Assembly: GCA_013140765.1 (NCBI GenBank)
Contig: JABFSE010000013.1
Span: forward strand, 1-48,545
DNA from: Sulfuriferula sp.
GTDB lineage: Bacteria; Pseudomonadota; Gammaproteobacteria; Burkholderiales; Sulfuriferulaceae
DNA length: 48,545 nucleotides
Direction of reading: 5' to 3'
Shown here: piece by piece, positions 1 to 7,187 of the stretch
How the letters are laid out: each line of letters opens with the position of its first letter
How positions within the stretch are numbered: the first letter of the stretch is position 1
Translations under genes and position numbers: made by a program
The notes under the pieces: generated by a model
What the model was told of the DNA's origin: nothing
Databases searched by the model: none
What the model saw: only the letters and a program-made list of their open reading frames with translations

Positions 1-118
1 GGTTATCGGCGCGGCGATGCGTAAACTCGTCCACCTTATCTATGGCGTAGTGAAGTCTGGCAAGCCATTTGATGCTAATTTCGCTAATAAGGGGCTTGCT
101 ATTCAAGACGGTATCTGA
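1..118 (+). CDS. IS110-family transposase, C-terminal end (partial, cut by window edge)
   Basis: An open frame runs in from the left edge and stops at a TGA at 116-118. The last 38 residues contain AAMRKLVHLIYGVVKSGKPF, the conserved C-terminal tail of IS110-family DEDD/serine transposases, which recombine circular intermediates. The catalytic RuvC-like and serine domains lie outside the window. Right after the stop comes the short right end of the element, with a 16-bp sequence repeated at 115-130 and 145-160. The family assignment rests on this short tail only. Confidence 0.75.
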   Translation, partial: VIGAAMRKLVHLIYGVVKSGKPFDANFANKGLAIQDGI

Positions 119-160
119 CCCCGATGCCTCTTGGATTGCAAGACCTGACCCCGATGCCTC
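115..160. repeat. 16-bp direct repeat at the IS110 right end
   Basis: CTGACCCCGATGCCTC occurs at 115-130 and again at 145-160, a 30-bp period. The first copy overlaps the transposase stop codon. IS110 elements have short, non-inverted ends and recombine at a short core. The second copy may be the true element end, a target-derived core, or a remnant of an earlier insertion. Confidence 0.6.
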
Positions 161-181
161 AATTTTTGCAATTTTTGAAAC

Positions 182-1102
182 TCAGACTAATTTTGATCCT
201 TTTGAACGGTTACACTTCCAGCATAGTGTTTGTAAATTATCCGTTGATGTTATTCCTCCTTTGGAAAGTGGAATAATATGATCTATCTCTAATAACAGAT
301 TTTTTTCGTCGTTGATCGACAAGCCACAACATTGACAAGCAAAATTATCTCTACATTTTATTTTTTCTCTAAGACTTGATGTCATTAATGCTCTTTGTCC
401 TGCAATGCTTTTCTTAAATTTAACCAAATCATTTAGATACATAATAAATTTATCTAAATTACCGATGTCTAATTTTATATCGCATTTTAAAGAGCTGTTT
501 CCTCCAGCAGACACATATTGAAATGTGTAAACGGGAAAATATAAGTCACTTAGATCTATAGACTCAAAACCCAACTCCTCAATTAACTTCACTTTACTAA
601 AATTGAGTATCAGTGAAGGTATAGATTTGCTTACACTGTCTAATATTGAGTTTCTTTCATTTTGCAACAGTATCTTTCCTTGCTCAGCTGCTGCAAAATT
701 ATTTAATACAGCCTCAAGGCTCGATAATGTTTCTTCACTAATTTTGATATCGAAGTATTTGCATAGGTACTTAAAAGGGTGATCACTTGCATTTTTACAA
801 ACAGATGCAGAGCAGTTGTGAGTTTGATGGTGTTTTATGTTTTTATTCCATTCCTTTCTTTTGAATTGATAATTACTATTATCATATAAGTCACTTTCCC
901 CATATTCATAAGATTTTATATTTGAATGGGCGCATTTTAGTTCTTCTATGTGATTGTTCAATTCATTGCAGTTATTCGTGTAGTGCTGAATGCTATCTTT
1001 TATGACTTTAAACTTACGACCATTGAAATATAAGGAGATGTAAATTTGATATACGACGATTAGGAATATGATTAACAAAATAATAGGCATTACAATAGCC
1101 AT
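182..1102 (-). CDS. membrane-anchored HNH endonuclease
   Basis: A 306-residue protein. It opens with one hydrophobic helix (about residues 4-24), continues with a helical, Cys/His-bearing middle, and ends in an HNH domain. That domain has a CQCCGL zinc knuckle, then IDHIIPLSKGG, DNLQTLCWKCNRSKG. HNH domains cut DNA with one metal ion, and the Cys pairs bind structural zinc. I start at the ATG at 1102 because GAGG lies 8 nt upstream. A TTG at 1117 would add five residues. The gene is much more AT-rich than aspS and sits between an attachment-site-like palindrome and an IS110 end, so it was probably acquired. A defence role is possible but not shown. Confidence 0.8.
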   Translation of the reverse strand: MAIVMPIILLIIFLIVVYQIYISLYFNGRKFKVIKDSIQHYTNNCNELNNHIEELKCAHSNIKSYEYGESDLYDNSNYQFKRKEWNKNIKHHQTHNCSASVCKNASDHPFKYLCKYFDIKISEETLSSLEAVLNNFAAAEQGKILLQNERNSILDSVSKSIPSLILNFSKVKLIEELGFESIDLSDLYFPVYTFQYVSAGGNSSLKCDIKLDIGNLDKFIMYLNDLVKFKKSIAGQRALMTSSLREKIKCRDNFACQCCGLSINDEKNLLLEIDHIIPLSKGGITSTDNLQTLCWKCNRSKGSKLV

Positions 1103-1123
1103 TTTTTCCTCATGCAATCAGGT

Positions 1124-1182
1124 GTCTAACGTTTGAGATGAGGGGGGTCCCAGCTTTCTGGGGCACCCCCTCTCGATTAAAG
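1124..1182 (-). other. attC-like recombination site (integron cassette boundary)
   Basis: On the minus strand an imperfect palindrome with a strong GC stem (1140-1172) ends in CTCAAACGTTAGAC. This closely matches the right-hand end of classical attC sites (CTCAAGCGTTAGAY), including the core GTTRRRY at 1130-1124. The left-hand box CTTTAAT is degenerate against RYYYAAC. The site lies between two same-strand genes, downstream of the 73-aa gene and just before the HNH gene, as in a cassette array. Confidence 0.5.
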
Positions 1183-1244
1183 GGGCAGTAGAGCATGTAA
1201 TGATTAAAATCATGCGGACGAATCGAGATTTTTGGCTCATAAGA

Positions 1245-1466
1245 TTATAAGAGCAAAGCTATAAATTGGCATAAAAAACTAACCGCAATAAGTACCATGC
1301 CAAAATTTTTAAAAGAATCTCGTTTTTTGCCTTTGGCTTTAATTTCTGCAAGGATTGTTCCTTGAGAGTCTGCATAAAATGGAAGACCTGAACTTTCGGT
1401 TTTACCGACAGACCAGAAAATAGTAGCTCCAATAAATCCAAAGATTAGGCCAATTGCATTCAGCAA
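1245..1466 (-). CDS. small two-helix membrane protein, hypothetical
   Basis: A 73-residue protein with two hydrophobic segments (about residues 3-19 and 54-72) around a polar, Lys-rich linker. The only usable start is TTG at 1466, with no clear ribosome binding site, so the start is uncertain. I do not recognise a family. It sits between two palindromic, attC-like sites on the same strand as its neighbours, as expected for a gene cassette. A two-helix topology with a charged loop is common in cassette-borne small proteins. No function is proposed. Confidence 0.5.
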   Translation of the reverse strand: MLNAIGLIFGFIGATIFWSVGKTESSGLPFYADSQGTILAEIKAKGKKRDSFKNFGMVLIAVSFLCQFIALLL

Positions 1467-1474
1467 ACTTATAT

Positions 1475-1573
1475 CCCTAACATAAAATTAACCAGCGCTG
1501 CACCGTTTTATGGTGCAGCGTCCAGCGACCAAAGGGGGTGAGGTTGAGCGCCATATTAGGGTTAAGGTTAGAT
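1475..1573 (-). other. possible second attC-like site with strong internal hairpin
   Basis: On the minus strand ATCTAAC (RYYYAAC) overlaps the stop codon of the 77-aa gene, and GTTAGGG lies 99 bp further on, just before the 73-aa gene. Between them is a perfect 9-bp hairpin, CGCTGCACC/GGTGCAGCG (1496-1520). Position and end boxes fit an attC. The last base of the core is G rather than Y, and the outer arms pair poorly, so this is weaker than the neighbouring site. Confidence 0.35.
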
Positions 1574-1801
1574 TTTGGTACCATCGATAGTTACCTTTGC
1601 AATGGAATTTGCGTCGTTGGGAATAGAAATTTCCATTACCTTTCCAGATTCTGTTTTAACGGTAATTTTGACGCTTCGGGGCCGTGGTCTCAAATCATCA
1701 CCACAAACAAACAGAACGGTATCTTCACATGAATCGTTTTCACTGATGTATGGCATTAAGGAGCCGTCTACCAATGGTGCCGAAATAGTAATGTTTGCCA
1801 T
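1568..1801 (-). CDS. hypothetical protein, 77 aa
   Basis: A soluble, acidic 77-residue protein with alternating short beta-like stretches (RSVKITVKTESGKVMEISIP and IAKVTIDGTKI) and two Cys. No family recognised. The ATG at 1801 has a good ribosome binding site (AAGGTG, about 6 nt upstream). A TATAAT box at 1841-1836 on the same strand could serve as its -10, with a poor -35. It is the first gene of the cassette-like group after aspS. Its upstream side has no attachment-site core, so it may be the resident edge rather than a cassette. Confidence 0.6.
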   Translation of the reverse strand: MANITISAPLVDGSLMPYISENDSCEDTVLFVCGDDLRPRPRSVKITVKTESGKVMEISIPNDANSIAKVTIDGTKI

Positions 1802-1917
1802 GAAGCACCTTTTTTATTAATGAGCGATTTGCGAAATTATAACGTAAAATAGACAACCTAAAAAGCGCCAATAAAGCACCCTAATGCCGATAAAATAACG
1901 ACATTAGAGAGACATCA

Positions 1918-3702
1918 TCAAGCCTTATTCACTTCCAAATTCCGCAACCGTATATGCAATTCACGCAGTTGTTTTTCATCTACATTATTCGGCGCTTGTG
2001 TCATCAAGTCATTAGCACGCTGGGTTTTAGGGAAGGCGATTACATCGCGGATGGATTCTGCGCCTGCCATGAGGGCGACTAATCTATCTAAGCCGAACGC
2101 CAGACCGCCGTGTGGAGGGGCACCGAACTGGAGTGCGTCTAGCAGGAAGCCGAATTTTTCTTGGGCTTGTTCTGCGCTGATGCCTAGGGCGCGGAATACT
2201 ACGTCTTGCACGGCTTGCTGATGGATGCGGACTGAGCCGCCACCGACTTCCCAACCGTTGAGTACCATGTCGTAGGCGCGGGAAATGGCGGCTCCTGGGT
2301 TGCTGGTGAGTAGCTCTTCGTGGCCGATTTTTGGGGCGGTGAACGGGTGATGTAGCGCATCCCAGCGTTTTTCGTCTTCGTTGTATTCGAACATGGGGAA
2401 GTCAACCACCCACAATGGTCGCCATTCGTTGACTGCATGACCGTGAGCGTGACCGACTTTGAGACGTAGTGCGCCTAGTGCGTCGTTGACGACTTTGGCT
2501 TTGTCTGCGCCGAAGAAAATCAGGTCGCCATTTTTTGCGCCTGTGCGTTTGATGATTTCTGCTAATGCGGCTTCAGGTAGGAATTTAACGATAGGCGATT
2601 GCAAACCTGGCTCAGTAACTTGACTGGCATCATTAACTTTGATGTAGGCCAGACCTTTTGCACCGTAGATTTTGACGAAATCAGTGTAGTCGTCGATTTC
2701 TTTGCGTGACAGGCTTGCGCCATTGGGGATGTTCATCGCGGCAACGCGTCCGCCTTCCATGTCGGCGGCACCTCGGAATACTTTGAAATCCACTGTTTTC
2801 ATCAAGTCGGTGAGGTCGATGAGCTCTAGTGCGATGCGCATGTCTGGCTTGTCTGAGCCGTAGCGGTTCATGGCTTCGGCGTAGGGCATACGTGGGAATG
2901 GGGTAACCAGATCCACATCCATTACCAGTTTGAACATTTTGCGTATCATGTCTTCAACTAAATCCATGATTTCGTCTTCGTTCATGAACGAGGTTTCGAT
3001 GTCAACTTGGGTGAATTCAGGCTGGCGATCTGCGCGTAAATCTTCGTCGCGGAAGCATTTGGTGATTTGGAAATAGCGGTCGAAACCCGATACCATGAGC
3101 AATTGTTTGAATAGCTGTGGGGACTGCGGTAAGGCGTAAAATTGCCCTGCATGTACACGTGAAGGCACGAGGTAATCGCGTGCACCTTCGGGGGTGGAGC
3201 GGGTGAGCATCGGTGTTTCGATTTCCATGAAGCCGTTGGCATCCAGATGGTCACGCAGGGTCTTGGCAACGCGGTAACGCAGGCGCATATTGGCTTGCAT
3301 GGCGGGGCGGCGTAAATCGATGTAGCGGTGGGTTAAGCGCACGTTTTCTGACAGGTTTTCGTCGTCAAGCTGGAACGGCGGCGTGGCTGAGGCGTTGAGC
3401 ACTTCAATCGCGGTGGCGACGATTTCGATTTCGCCTGTGGCGAGGTTGGTATTCACTGTGCCTTCAGGGCGGGCGCGAACTAGCCCGGTGATTTTGAGGA
3501 CGTATTCGCTGCGGATTTCTTCGGCGATTTTGAAGGTGTCGGCTTGCTCGGGGTTGCACACCACTTGCACCATGCCTTCGCGGTCGCGTAGGTCGATAAA
3601 GATAACGCCGCCATGGTCACGGCGACGATGTGCCCAGCCAGCAATGGTAATAGTTTGGTCTAAATTTGCGCGGTTGACCGCGCCACAGTAATGAGTACGC
3701 AT
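1918..3702 (-). CDS. aspS: aspartate--tRNA(Asp/Asn) ligase
   Basis: A full-length bacterial-type AspRS of 594 residues, which charges tRNA-Asp with aspartate in the cytoplasm. The order is the N-terminal OB-fold anticodon-binding domain (about 1-110), the class II catalytic core with motif 2 ([19 protein letters not shown], near 215-235), the bacterial GAD insertion (about 290-420), and motif 3 (GLAFGLDRL, near 530-545). Many betaproteobacteria use a relaxed enzyme that also makes Asp-tRNA-Asn for GatCAB; the sequence alone does not settle this. It is the third gene of a tight fmdB-DUF502-aspS unit, 9 nt after the DUF502 gene. Confidence 0.97.
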   Translation of the reverse strand: MRTHYCGAVNRANLDQTITIAGWAHRRRDHGGVIFIDLRDREGMVQVVCNPEQADTFKIAEEIRSEYVLKITGLVRARPEGTVNTNLATGEIEIVATAIEVLNASATPPFQLDDENLSENVRLTHRYIDLRRPAMQANMRLRYRVAKTLRDHLDANGFMEIETPMLTRSTPEGARDYLVPSRVHAGQFYALPQSPQLFKQLLMVSGFDRYFQITKCFRDEDLRADRQPEFTQVDIETSFMNEDEIMDLVEDMIRKMFKLVMDVDLVTPFPRMPYAEAMNRYGSDKPDMRIALELIDLTDLMKTVDFKVFRGAADMEGGRVAAMNIPNGASLSRKEIDDYTDFVKIYGAKGLAYIKVNDASQVTEPGLQSPIVKFLPEAALAEIIKRTGAKNGDLIFFGADKAKVVNDALGALRLKVGHAHGHAVNEWRPLWVVDFPMFEYNEDEKRWDALHHPFTAPKIGHEELLTSNPGAAISRAYDMVLNGWEVGGGSVRIHQQAVQDVVFRALGISAEQAQEKFGFLLDALQFGAPPHGGLAFGLDRLVALMAGAESIRDVIAFPKTQRANDLMTQAPNNVDEKQLRELHIRLRNLEVNKA

Positions 3703-3711
3703 AATAGTTTT

Positions 3712-4323
3712 TTAAGTATGTGAAGGGGGGATGAGTTTTTCGGATGCGCTGGCTACGCCCATCGAAACGATGTATTTCAATGCGGTATCTACGCTGATGT
3801 TCAGCTCTATGGTTTCGCTTTTTTTGACGAAAAAATAAAAGCCGTTGACAGGGCTAGGGGTGGTAGGGATGAATACGGCTACGTGTTCATCGGGCAAGTG
3901 TGGATTGAGCTCGCTGGGTAAATTGGTTTGAAAAGCCAATGACCAAGCCTGTGGATGTGGGTAGCGTACCAGCAAAACCTTGCGAAATGCTTCGCCATTG
4001 CCAGAAAACAGCGTGTCGGACACTTGTTTAACGCTGGCATATATGGACTTGACGATGGGTATGCGCGAGAGCAGTTTTTCCCAAAAAGCCAGCAGGCGTT
4101 GACCGACGATGTTAGTTGCTATCAAGCCGCTGATGCCGATGACCAGTAAGGTGAGTATCGCGCCTAAGCCTGGGATTTTTGCGCCTAACCAAGCGTCAGG
4201 TCGCCAGCTGAGTGGTAACAGTAACAGACTTTGATCGAGTGTGGAAATAATGAGGTTGAGTGCCCAGATGGTAATGCCTAAGGGTACCCAAATCAATAAA
4301 CCAGTGATGAAATAACGTTTCAT
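3712..4323 (-). CDS. DUF502 family membrane protein
   Basis: A 203-residue protein starting MKRYFITGLLIWVPLGITIW, with two transmembrane helices (about residues 5-30 and 50-75). The conserved block RIPIVKSIYASVKQV follows, then a soluble C-terminal domain with PTTPSPVNGFYFFV. These are hallmarks of DUF502, a widespread inner-membrane family of unknown biochemical role. Its place between fmdB and aspS is a conserved betaproteobacterial arrangement, and the three genes are probably co-transcribed. The gap to fmdB is 11 nt. Confidence 0.9.
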   Translation of the reverse strand: MKRYFITGLLIWVPLGITIWALNLIISTLDQSLLLLPLSWRPDAWLGAKIPGLGAILTLLVIGISGLIATNIVGQRLLAFWEKLLSRIPIVKSIYASVKQVSDTLFSGNGEAFRKVLLVRYPHPQAWSLAFQTNLPSELNPHLPDEHVAVFIPTTPSPVNGFYFFVKKSETIELNISVDTALKYIVSMGVASASEKLIPPSHT

Positions 4324-4334
4324 GGCGAGCTAAA

Positions 4335-4574
4335 TCAAACGCAAGCAGGGCACGCGCCTGTGCCACAAGCGGGCGCGGGTTCTGCTTTGCTCGGGGTTTT
4401 GAAATCAGTGGCGTAGTAGCCACCACCTTTGAGCTGAAAACCAGCGGCAGTGAGCTGTTTGCTAAAGCTGTCTTTGCCGCAGGTGGGGCAAATGCTGAGT
4501 TCGGCATCGGACATTTTTTGGATAATGTCTTGTTCAAAATTGCACGCGCTACATTTATAGGCATAGATCGCCAT
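4335..4574 (-). CDS. FmdB-family zinc ribbon protein
   Basis: A 79-residue protein. The start MAIYAYKCSACNFEQDIIQKM and a second knuckle CPTCGK form the FmdB/CxxC zinc ribbon (residues 1-45), which binds one zinc ion. The tail is Gly/Ala/Pro-rich and ends in ACGTGACPACV, with extra Cys pairs seen in many FmdB proteins. FmdB proteins are putative regulators with no firm function. I use the ATG at 4574 because GGAG lies 8-9 nt upstream; the longer reading frame has no such site. It is the first gene of the aspS operon. Confidence 0.9.
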   Translation of the reverse strand: MAIYAYKCSACNFEQDIIQKMSDAELSICPTCGKDSFSKQLTAAGFQLKGGGYYATDFKTPSKAEPAPACGTGACPACV

Positions 4575-4651
4575 AGTGCCAACTCCATAAAATAAGTAAT
4601 TAGCGATATTGTACATTAAGTGGCCTATATTTAAGGCAATTGGCATGAATT

Positions 4652-6607
4652 TCAACGTCGAAATAGCTGGCTTAGGAATCGCCAAGGCGCGGCTAATAAA
4701 TCGCCTACGACTTGTATTAACCAGTGTCGCGCATCGGTGGATGACATGCGTGATGCGCGTAACGCCAAGTAAAACGCGAGTGAAAAACTGACGGTGAGAT
4801 TGATAAACCCTATCGCTAATACACCCGTTGTGCCGAGTAAAATGTTGACCCAGCCAGCTTGCCAGCCGAGTATAAATAAGGCGTAAGCGAGATTGGCCGC
4901 GCCAAAGGCGATGTGCCGTATGTCTAATGGTAAGCCTGATAAATGACCGAATGCGGCAACCAGCCCCAAATATAAGCCAAAGAAAAAATTGCCTGCTAAT
5001 GCGCCTAAATGATGTTCAGCATAATGCGTCATGCCGCGCCATAAGCGTCCGCCTAATAGGCGTGTCGGCCAAGTGAGCAAGGCTAAACGCTGGGGGATTT
5101 TTTCGTACAAACTTTTGTTGTCGTAATAACCGCTGACTACGCCAGCTAAAAATAAGCCTACGGCGGCAATGGCGGCATAGAGCCAGTTCATAGGCTGGGC
5201 GAGTGAGACTTCGGCGAGTAGTGTGTGTGCTTTTTGTGCGTCTATCGGTTGCCAATGCCCAAAATAGCTAACGGTACTAATGATGCTGAATGCGGTGAGG
5301 AAGGCGAAAATCAGATTGCCTAAAATCGCCATTAGCTGGCTGGTGAATACTTGCCCGATAAATGATTGCAAGGCTTTGGCTTGGCTGGCTTCTGTGCGCA
5401 ATTGGCTTAGTGTTTGCGCCATCCAGCTGGCGGTCATGGCAGGCTGTTTGGTGGCGACGGTTAGACCTAGCATGTAAATTAACACAAAGCCGAGTGCGTA
5501 ATTGAGGCTGACTAATGCGGCTTCTTGTAAGGGTAAAAAATGCGCCTTGGCAATGGTGATTTTTAACAGTGCCATGGCGGCGATGATTACGCCCGCGCCT
5601 GCCGCCGAGCGGAACATTTTGAGCAACGCGTTACGGTTGTCGGCAATGTAGTGCTCACCCGTATGCCCCGCATGCTGGGTGATTTGATAGGAAAGCTGTT
5701 GCGTGGTGTCGCGTAATAATCGGGCTATGCTGTAACGTGCTCGCACGCTAGTGCTGATTTTGGTGAATAGCTTAATGATGAAATTTAATTTGTCCAAGCC
5801 TTGCGCATTGAGTAGGCGCAGTAGCAAATCTAGCCGCGTGAGTTGCTGGGTGAGGCGTACTCGTAAATGTGTGAGTTCTATGCTAGTGCCATGTTGCGCA
5901 CCATGTCGGGTGACGCGGGCGAGGGTGTCTAAGCATTGGGTAATGAGCACTTGGGCATGGCTGATGTCTGGGTTGGATTGCGTAATTTGTTGTGCGATTT
6001 CTTCGTGCAGGGCTAAGAAAGGTGAGCGATGCTGGCTGAGTTCTGGCAGTATCGCTAATAGTTCGGTCTCTAAACCCGCCGCCGCGATGCGGTGTGATAA
6101 GCCGTTAATGGCATCTAAATAATGCGCATGTAGCGTTGCTATGGCGGGGTGTGGTAGTTCGAGCTTTAGCGTGATTAAGACGCGTTGCCATAAATTATTG
6201 TCAACTGCATTGATCCAATTGCCGTCGCTGTCGTTGAGCGCATCATCGAGCCAGTCGCGTAAGGAGTCGGTTTGCGGGAGTGGCGGCAGTAATTTATATT
6301 GTATGCGGCGTGATAATTCGCTGGCGAAATTTTGCGTCGGTAATATGCCTGCCGACATCAGTAGTTCGCTGATACGTTTTTGATTGAGCAAGGCGAATAA
6401 ATGCGCTCGTAACGCCTCTGCGTAGTCGGGGTGGCGCTCAATCAAGCCTAATAAGTCTGCTAAATTGCGTGAGGCTGTTGTAACATCGTCGCTGTTTTTG
6501 GGTCTGAGTAGGTAGAATATGCGCCGAAGTAGGCTATGTTGCGCGTCAGCCTCTTCGCCGACCATGCGTTTTAGTGCGCGTTCTAGAAATTCAGGCGTGT
6601 AATCCAT
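4652..6607 (-). CDS. site-specific recombinase Gcr family membrane protein
   Basis: A 651-residue protein matching the betaproteobacterial Gcr family. It has a long soluble helical N-terminal half (about 1-330) and a C-terminal half with six or seven hydrophobic helices, such as AALVSLNYALGFVLIYMLGL and WLYAAIAAVGLFLAGVVSG. The family carries the historical name of site-specific recombinase after a Neisseria gene linked to pilin variation. No recombinase catalytic motif is evident, and the topology suggests a membrane protein. It lies 77 nt upstream of fmdB on the same strand. The start lacks a strong ribosome binding site. Confidence 0.75.
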   Translation of the reverse strand: MDYTPEFLERALKRMVGEEADAQHSLLRRIFYLLRPKNSDDVTTASRNLADLLGLIERHPDYAEALRAHLFALLNQKRISELLMSAGILPTQNFASELSRRIQYKLLPPLPQTDSLRDWLDDALNDSDGNWINAVDNNLWQRVLITLKLELPHPAIATLHAHYLDAINGLSHRIAAAGLETELLAILPELSQHRSPFLALHEEIAQQITQSNPDISHAQVLITQCLDTLARVTRHGAQHGTSIELTHLRVRLTQQLTRLDLLLRLLNAQGLDKLNFIIKLFTKISTSVRARYSIARLLRDTTQQLSYQITQHAGHTGEHYIADNRNALLKMFRSAAGAGVIIAAMALLKITIAKAHFLPLQEAALVSLNYALGFVLIYMLGLTVATKQPAMTASWMAQTLSQLRTEASQAKALQSFIGQVFTSQLMAILGNLIFAFLTAFSIISTVSYFGHWQPIDAQKAHTLLAEVSLAQPMNWLYAAIAAVGLFLAGVVSGYYDNKSLYEKIPQRLALLTWPTRLLGGRLWRGMTHYAEHHLGALAGNFFFGLYLGLVAAFGHLSGLPLDIRHIAFGAANLAYALFILGWQAGWVNILLGTTGVLAIGFINLTVSFSLAFYLALRASRMSSTDARHWLIQVVGDLLAAPWRFLSQLFRR

Positions 6608-6730
6608 GGTTGCAGTTGACGACAGTTAAGTAAGAAGCCTGAATTATATCGTATCGCAAGTTCAGTTTGATGTCAGTTGTGTGTGGCATGATGTTTTGAG
6701 TTGCCATTAGCCATTTGTTGAAGGAGTAGC

Positions 6731-7186
6731 ATGAAAGTTAATTTAGTGGTGTTGGGTTTGATGGGTTTGATGTTAAGCGCGTGTAGTAGCCATGAAGATA
6801 CGCATCCTGGGCAACCTGTGACGCATCGTAAAGCGATATTCAAGGAAATGTTGCGTTCATTTGAACCTATGGGTTTGGTGGCGCGTGGGCGTAATCCATA
6901 TAATCAGGCTGAGTTTTTGAAATATGCGCAAGAATTGCAACAGCTGGGTACGCAGCCTTGGCAGTATTTTACGCCTGATAGCAATTATGACCCTAGCCGC
7001 GCCAAGCCTGAAGTGTGGGATAAACCTGTGGAATTTAAGCAGGCGCAACAGCATTTTATGGATGCAACAACGCAATTAGTCAGCACGGCAAAAACGGGTG
7101 ATTTTAGCAAGGTGCAACATGATTTCGCGGCGGTTGAAGATAGCTGTAAGGCTTGCCATCAGCAGTTTCGGGGTGTGCCACGCTAG
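6731..7186 (+). CDS. cytochrome c'-type lipoprotein
   Basis: A 151-residue protein with a lipoprotein signal (MKVNLVVLGLMGLMLSAC, lipobox LSAC) and a single haem-binding CKACH close to the C-terminus (about residues 139-143), followed by QQFRG. One CXXCH in the last helix of a four-helix bundle is the cytochrome c' pattern, a family that binds NO or CO or acts in electron transfer. The lipobox predicts membrane anchoring facing the periplasm. The start has an excellent ribosome binding site (GAAGGAG). It converges on glnD with a single base between the stop codons, so no room is left for a separate terminator. Confidence 0.8.
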   Translation: MKVNLVVLGLMGLMLSACSSHEDTHPGQPVTHRKAIFKEMLRSFEPMGLVARGRNPYNQAEFLKYAQELQQLGTQPWQYFTPDSNYDPSRAKPEVWDKPVEFKQAQQHFMDATTQLVSTAKTGDFSKVQHDFAAVEDSCKACHQQFRGVPR

Positions 7187-7187
7187 T

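Noticed and set aside
1140-1172. Strong GC hairpin as a rho-independent terminator
   Set aside because: No T-run follows on either strand, and the flanking GTTAGAC core fits a recombination site better.
2199-3691. Open frames inside aspS on both strands
   Set aside because: They are shadows of the aspS coding frame, without ribosome binding sites or recognisable domains.
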